From contig JAGHCS010000146.1 of the NCBI GenBank assembly GCA_021160355.1, positions 1 through 8,968 of the forward strand: 8,968 bases of DNA, read 5' to 3'. The notes under the pieces are model-generated. The model was given only the letters and a program-made list of their open reading frames with translations, was not told the DNA's origin and ran no database searches. Below, piece by piece: positions 7,988-8,968 of the stretch. The position numbers and the translations under genes were made by a program. This DNA is from Candidatus Cloacimonadota bacterium (lineage in GTDB: Bacteria > Cloacimonadota > Cloacimonadia > JGIOTU-2). Numbering within the stretch: the stretch's first letter is position 1; every line of letters begins with the position of its first letter.

Positions 7988-8497
7988 TTAATATTCCGTA
8001 CCCTCGCGTGCAAAAATATCCTTTTGATAATAGTGCTTTATCTCTTCCATATTGGTAACCAGATCAGCAATTTCTATGAGTTCTTCAGAAGCGTACCTGC
8101 CGGTTATCACGAGTTCCAGCTTATCTTTATGAACCTTTATGAATGGAAGAACTTCTTCGAGTGATACAAGATCAAAGTTCAGTGCAACATTCAATTCATC
8201 CAGGATGACCAGGTCATATTTGTTACTCAGGATGACTTCTTTTGCTTTATCAAAACCCTTCACTGCTTCTTCGATGTCGATCTTTTTTGGATTCTTTTTA
8301 TCAACAAAATCGGGAGTGCCGAACTGGATAATATCAATGTTCGGGATATTTTCAAAGAAAGTGATCTCTCCATATTCAATATTTTTTTTCATGAATTGGA
8401 TGATGCATACTTTTTTCTTGTGCCCAAGAAATCGTGTTGCCAATCCGAGAGAAGCAGTGGTCTTGCCTTTGCCGTTGCCTGTGTATATGTGGAGCAT
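7988..8497 (-). CDS. cobO: Cob(I)yrinic acid a,c-diamide / cob(I)alamin adenosyltransferase
   Basis: 169-residue CobA/CobO/BtuR-family ATP:corrinoid adenosyltransferase, which transfers the 5'-deoxyadenosyl group of ATP to the cobalt of a reduced corrinoid, giving adenosylcobalamin or its precursor. The P-loop is immediately N-terminal (YTGNGKGKTTA; G7-T14, K12 the phosphate-binding lysine); the Walker B-like block is DLVILDELN (95-103), followed by ELVITGRYA (128-136), where the family has its conserved TGR, and the family C-terminus HYYQKDIFAREGTEY. It is at the short end of the family. The start is supported by an AAGGGGA site (8503-8509) and an in-frame TAA only six codons upstream (8513-8515). 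It begins 21 bases after the tRNA-Val CCA end, so it is probably on the tRNA transcript. Position before nrdJ suggests it supplies cofactor to that enzyme, probably by salvage, since no other corrin-synthesis gene is visible. Choice between CobO- and BtuR-type substrate cannot be made from sequence. Confidence 0.94.
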   Translation of the reverse strand: MLHIYTGNGKGKTTASLGLATRFLGHKKKVCIIQFMKKNIEYGEITFFENIPNIDIIQFGTPDFVDKKNPKKIDIEEAVKGFDKAKEVILSNKYDLVILDELNVALNFDLVSLEEVLPFIKVHKDKLELVITGRYASEELIEIADLVTNMEEIKHYYQKDIFAREGTEY

Positions 8498-8518
8498 TTT
8501 GTTCCCCTTAATTTAAAA

Positions 8519-8595
<77 letters not shown>

Positions 8596-8609
8596 ACAGA
8601 TTGAGTGAA

Positions 8610-8638
8610 AGAATTTTGAAGGGATATTTCTTTGTCAA
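8610..8638 (-). promoter_or_regulatory. Candidate sigma70-type promoter for tRNA-Val (and cobO)
   Basis: On the minus strand a perfect TTGACA (8633-8638) is followed after 17 bases by AATTCT (8610-8615), a weak -10 matching the consensus at three of six positions. Initiation about seven bases further would place the start just before the tRNA 5' end at 8595, the usual distance for a tRNA gene. The -35 and the geometry are seen; promoter activity is inferred, and the weak -10 lowers confidence. Confidence 0.4.
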
Positions 8639-8714
8639 AAAATTTAAGATTTTAGTGTAGTGTAGCATAATTTTTTAGGAAAGAACTAACCCCTAACATA
8701 AATTTTGTGAGTAG

Positions 8715-8736
8715 GGCTGATTGCCCCTAATCAGCC
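8715..8736. repeat. Perfect 8-bp inverted repeat (hairpin)
   Basis: GGCTGATT (8715-8722) and AATCAGCC (8729-8736) are perfect reverse complements around a six-base loop (GCCCCT). There is no flanking T-tract on either strand, so this is not a standard Rho-independent terminator. It is the most GC-rich and stable-looking simple hairpin of the region and sits about 120 bases upstream of the tRNA 5' end. Confidence 0.7.
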
Positions 8737-8748
8737 GTTTGGTATCTG

Positions 8749-8788
8749 AACCTTGCGAATGGTTTCTTTCCAACCTTCGCAATGGTTT
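8749..8788. repeat. Paired 17-bp repeats with inverted core, forming a long hairpin
   Basis: Two 17-base units, 8749-8765 and 8772-8788, are identical (AACCTT...AATGGTTT) except for the central triplet, which is GCG in the first and CGC in the second. Because each unit is itself nearly palindromic (AACC...GGTT ends), the pair also folds into a hairpin: 8749-8752 with 8784-8787, 8753-8759 with 8776-8782, and 8761-8764 with 8772-8775, with single-base bulges at 8760 and 8783 and a seven-base loop. Total stem is 15 bp. The heptamers TTGCGAA and TTCGCAA form the middle of the stem. Confidence 0.75.
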
Positions 8789-8897
8789 AAAGAATCCAAT
8801 CCCACAATTGAAATTTTGCGCCCATTAAAATATAACACACCTCCCGGCTAAAGCGGTACTCCTCTTAATATAGGAGATTTCCCCGCAAATTTTGAAA

Positions 8898-8917
8898 ATA
8901 CATTTAGAGGAATGTAT
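8898..8917. repeat. Perfect 7-bp AT-rich inverted repeat
   Basis: ATACATT (8898-8904) and AATGTAT (8911-8917) flank a six-base loop (TAGAGG). It lies only two bases from the next hairpin (8920-8949), adding to the cluster of palindromes. The AT-rich stem is weak as RNA and could be an operator-like site or part of a decayed repeat. Confidence 0.5.
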
Positions 8918-8919
8918 AA

Positions 8920-8949
8920 CTTTGCGAAAGGAAGACAATTTTCGCAAAG
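8920..8949. repeat. Perfect 10-bp inverted repeat with TTGCGAA core
   Basis: CTTTGCGAAA (8920-8929) and TTTCGCAAAG (8940-8949) are perfect reverse complements around a ten-base loop. Each arm contains the heptamer TTGCGAA/TTCGCAA that also forms the core of the 8749-8788 hairpin. No T-tract follows on either strand. Confidence 0.7.
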
Positions 8950-8968
8950 CCACTCTACACCTATTAGC

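Larger units (their letters stand above)
8596..8968. other. Non-coding, hairpin-rich region upstream of tRNA-Val
   Basis: About 370 bases without a credible gene on either strand: frames are broken by frequent stops and I recognise no partial protein. Apart from the tRNA promoter candidate, the stretch 8715-8949 is dense in inverted repeats: 8715-8736 (8 bp), 8749-8787 (15 bp with two bulges), a weak GC-rich fold at 8844-8856, 8859-8876 (CTCCT/AGGAG, 5 bp), 8898-8917 (ATACATT/AATGTAT, 7 bp) and 8920-8949 (10 bp). None is followed by a T-tract on either strand, so they do not look like intrinsic terminators. The arrangement could be a decayed dispersed intergenic repeat or a protein-binding region; the window alone cannot decide. 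Confidence 0.6.

Noticed and set aside
7978..7996. Inverted repeat GAATATT/AATATTC with a T-run at the cobO stop codon, a possible terminator
   Set aside because: The stem is almost purely A/T and the T-run is the loop on the plus strand, not a tail after a GC-rich stem on the minus strand; it does not fit an intrinsic terminator.
8139..8516. Plus-strand open frame of 125 codons opposite cobO
   Set aside because: Its composition (runs of Ser, Phe, Leu) is typical of an antisense reading of a P-loop protein gene, and it lies entirely over cobO and its leader.
8670..8685. TAGTG repeated twice (TAGTGTAGTGTAG) upstream of the tRNA promoter candidate
   Set aside because: Too short and imperfect as a tandem repeat to claim a function; likely chance.
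8836..8849. Minus-strand AGCCGGGAGGTGTG looked like the start of a cobalamin-riboswitch B12 box upstream of cobO
   Set aside because: It departs from the B12 box after the first nine bases (lacks the ACC-GCC part), the surrounding stems do not fit the riboswitch layout as far as I can fold by eye, and a tRNA gene lies between it and cobO.
8920..8949. 10-bp hairpin as a terminator for a gene beyond the right edge
   Set aside because: Neither strand has a T-tract after the stem, and the arms share a heptamer with another hairpin 140 bases away, which suits a repeat better.
8749..8949. Regularly repeated short palindromes considered as a CRISPR array
   Set aside because: Repeat units differ in flanks and spacing, there are only two pairs, spacers are not of uniform CRISPR length, and no cas gene is present.

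Overview
The window is a co-directional, almost gap-free block of six protein genes plus one tRNA gene, all on the minus strand, followed at the right end by about 370 bases of non-coding, hairpin-rich DNA. The DNA is AT-rich. An LpxK gene implies a lipid A-containing outer membrane, and a B12-dependent (class II, oxygen-independent) ribonucleotide reductase fits an anaerobic or facultative lifestyle. Together with an exported tricorn-type peptidase and LemA, this suggests a low-GC Gram-negative, possibly of the Fibrobacterota-Chlorobiota-Bacteroidota/Cloacimonadota range. That placement is an inference; no marker gene in the window fixes the phylum.

Layout in the direction of transcription (right to left): structured non-coding region (8596-8968) with a candidate tRNA promoter at 8610-8638; tRNA-Val(GAC) with encoded CCA (8519-8595); a cob(I)alamin/corrinoid adenosyltransferase (7988-8497); a 104-base leader; the class II ribonucleotide reductase NrdJ (5616-7883); a secreted tricorn-type S41 peptidase with a two-propeller layout (2445-5594); LemA (1851-2432); the lipid A 4'-kinase LpxK (775-1848); and the TatD-family metal-dependent hydrolase (14-778). 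From nrdJ onward the gaps are 21, 12 and 2 bases and then a 4-base overlap, so these five genes probably share a transcript. No intrinsic terminator is visible anywhere in the block.

The clearest functional link is cobO-nrdJ: the first enzyme makes the adenosyl-corrinoid cofactor, the second consumes it for deoxynucleotide synthesis. The remaining genes (envelope proteolysis, LemA, lipid A, TatD) are housekeeping or envelope functions without an evident shared pathway. I see no defence system, mobile element with a transposase, CRISPR array or biosynthetic cluster. The least explained part is the right-hand non-coding region, where a TTGCGAA/TTCGCAA heptamer occurs four times as two inverted pairs within about 200 bases, among several other hairpins.
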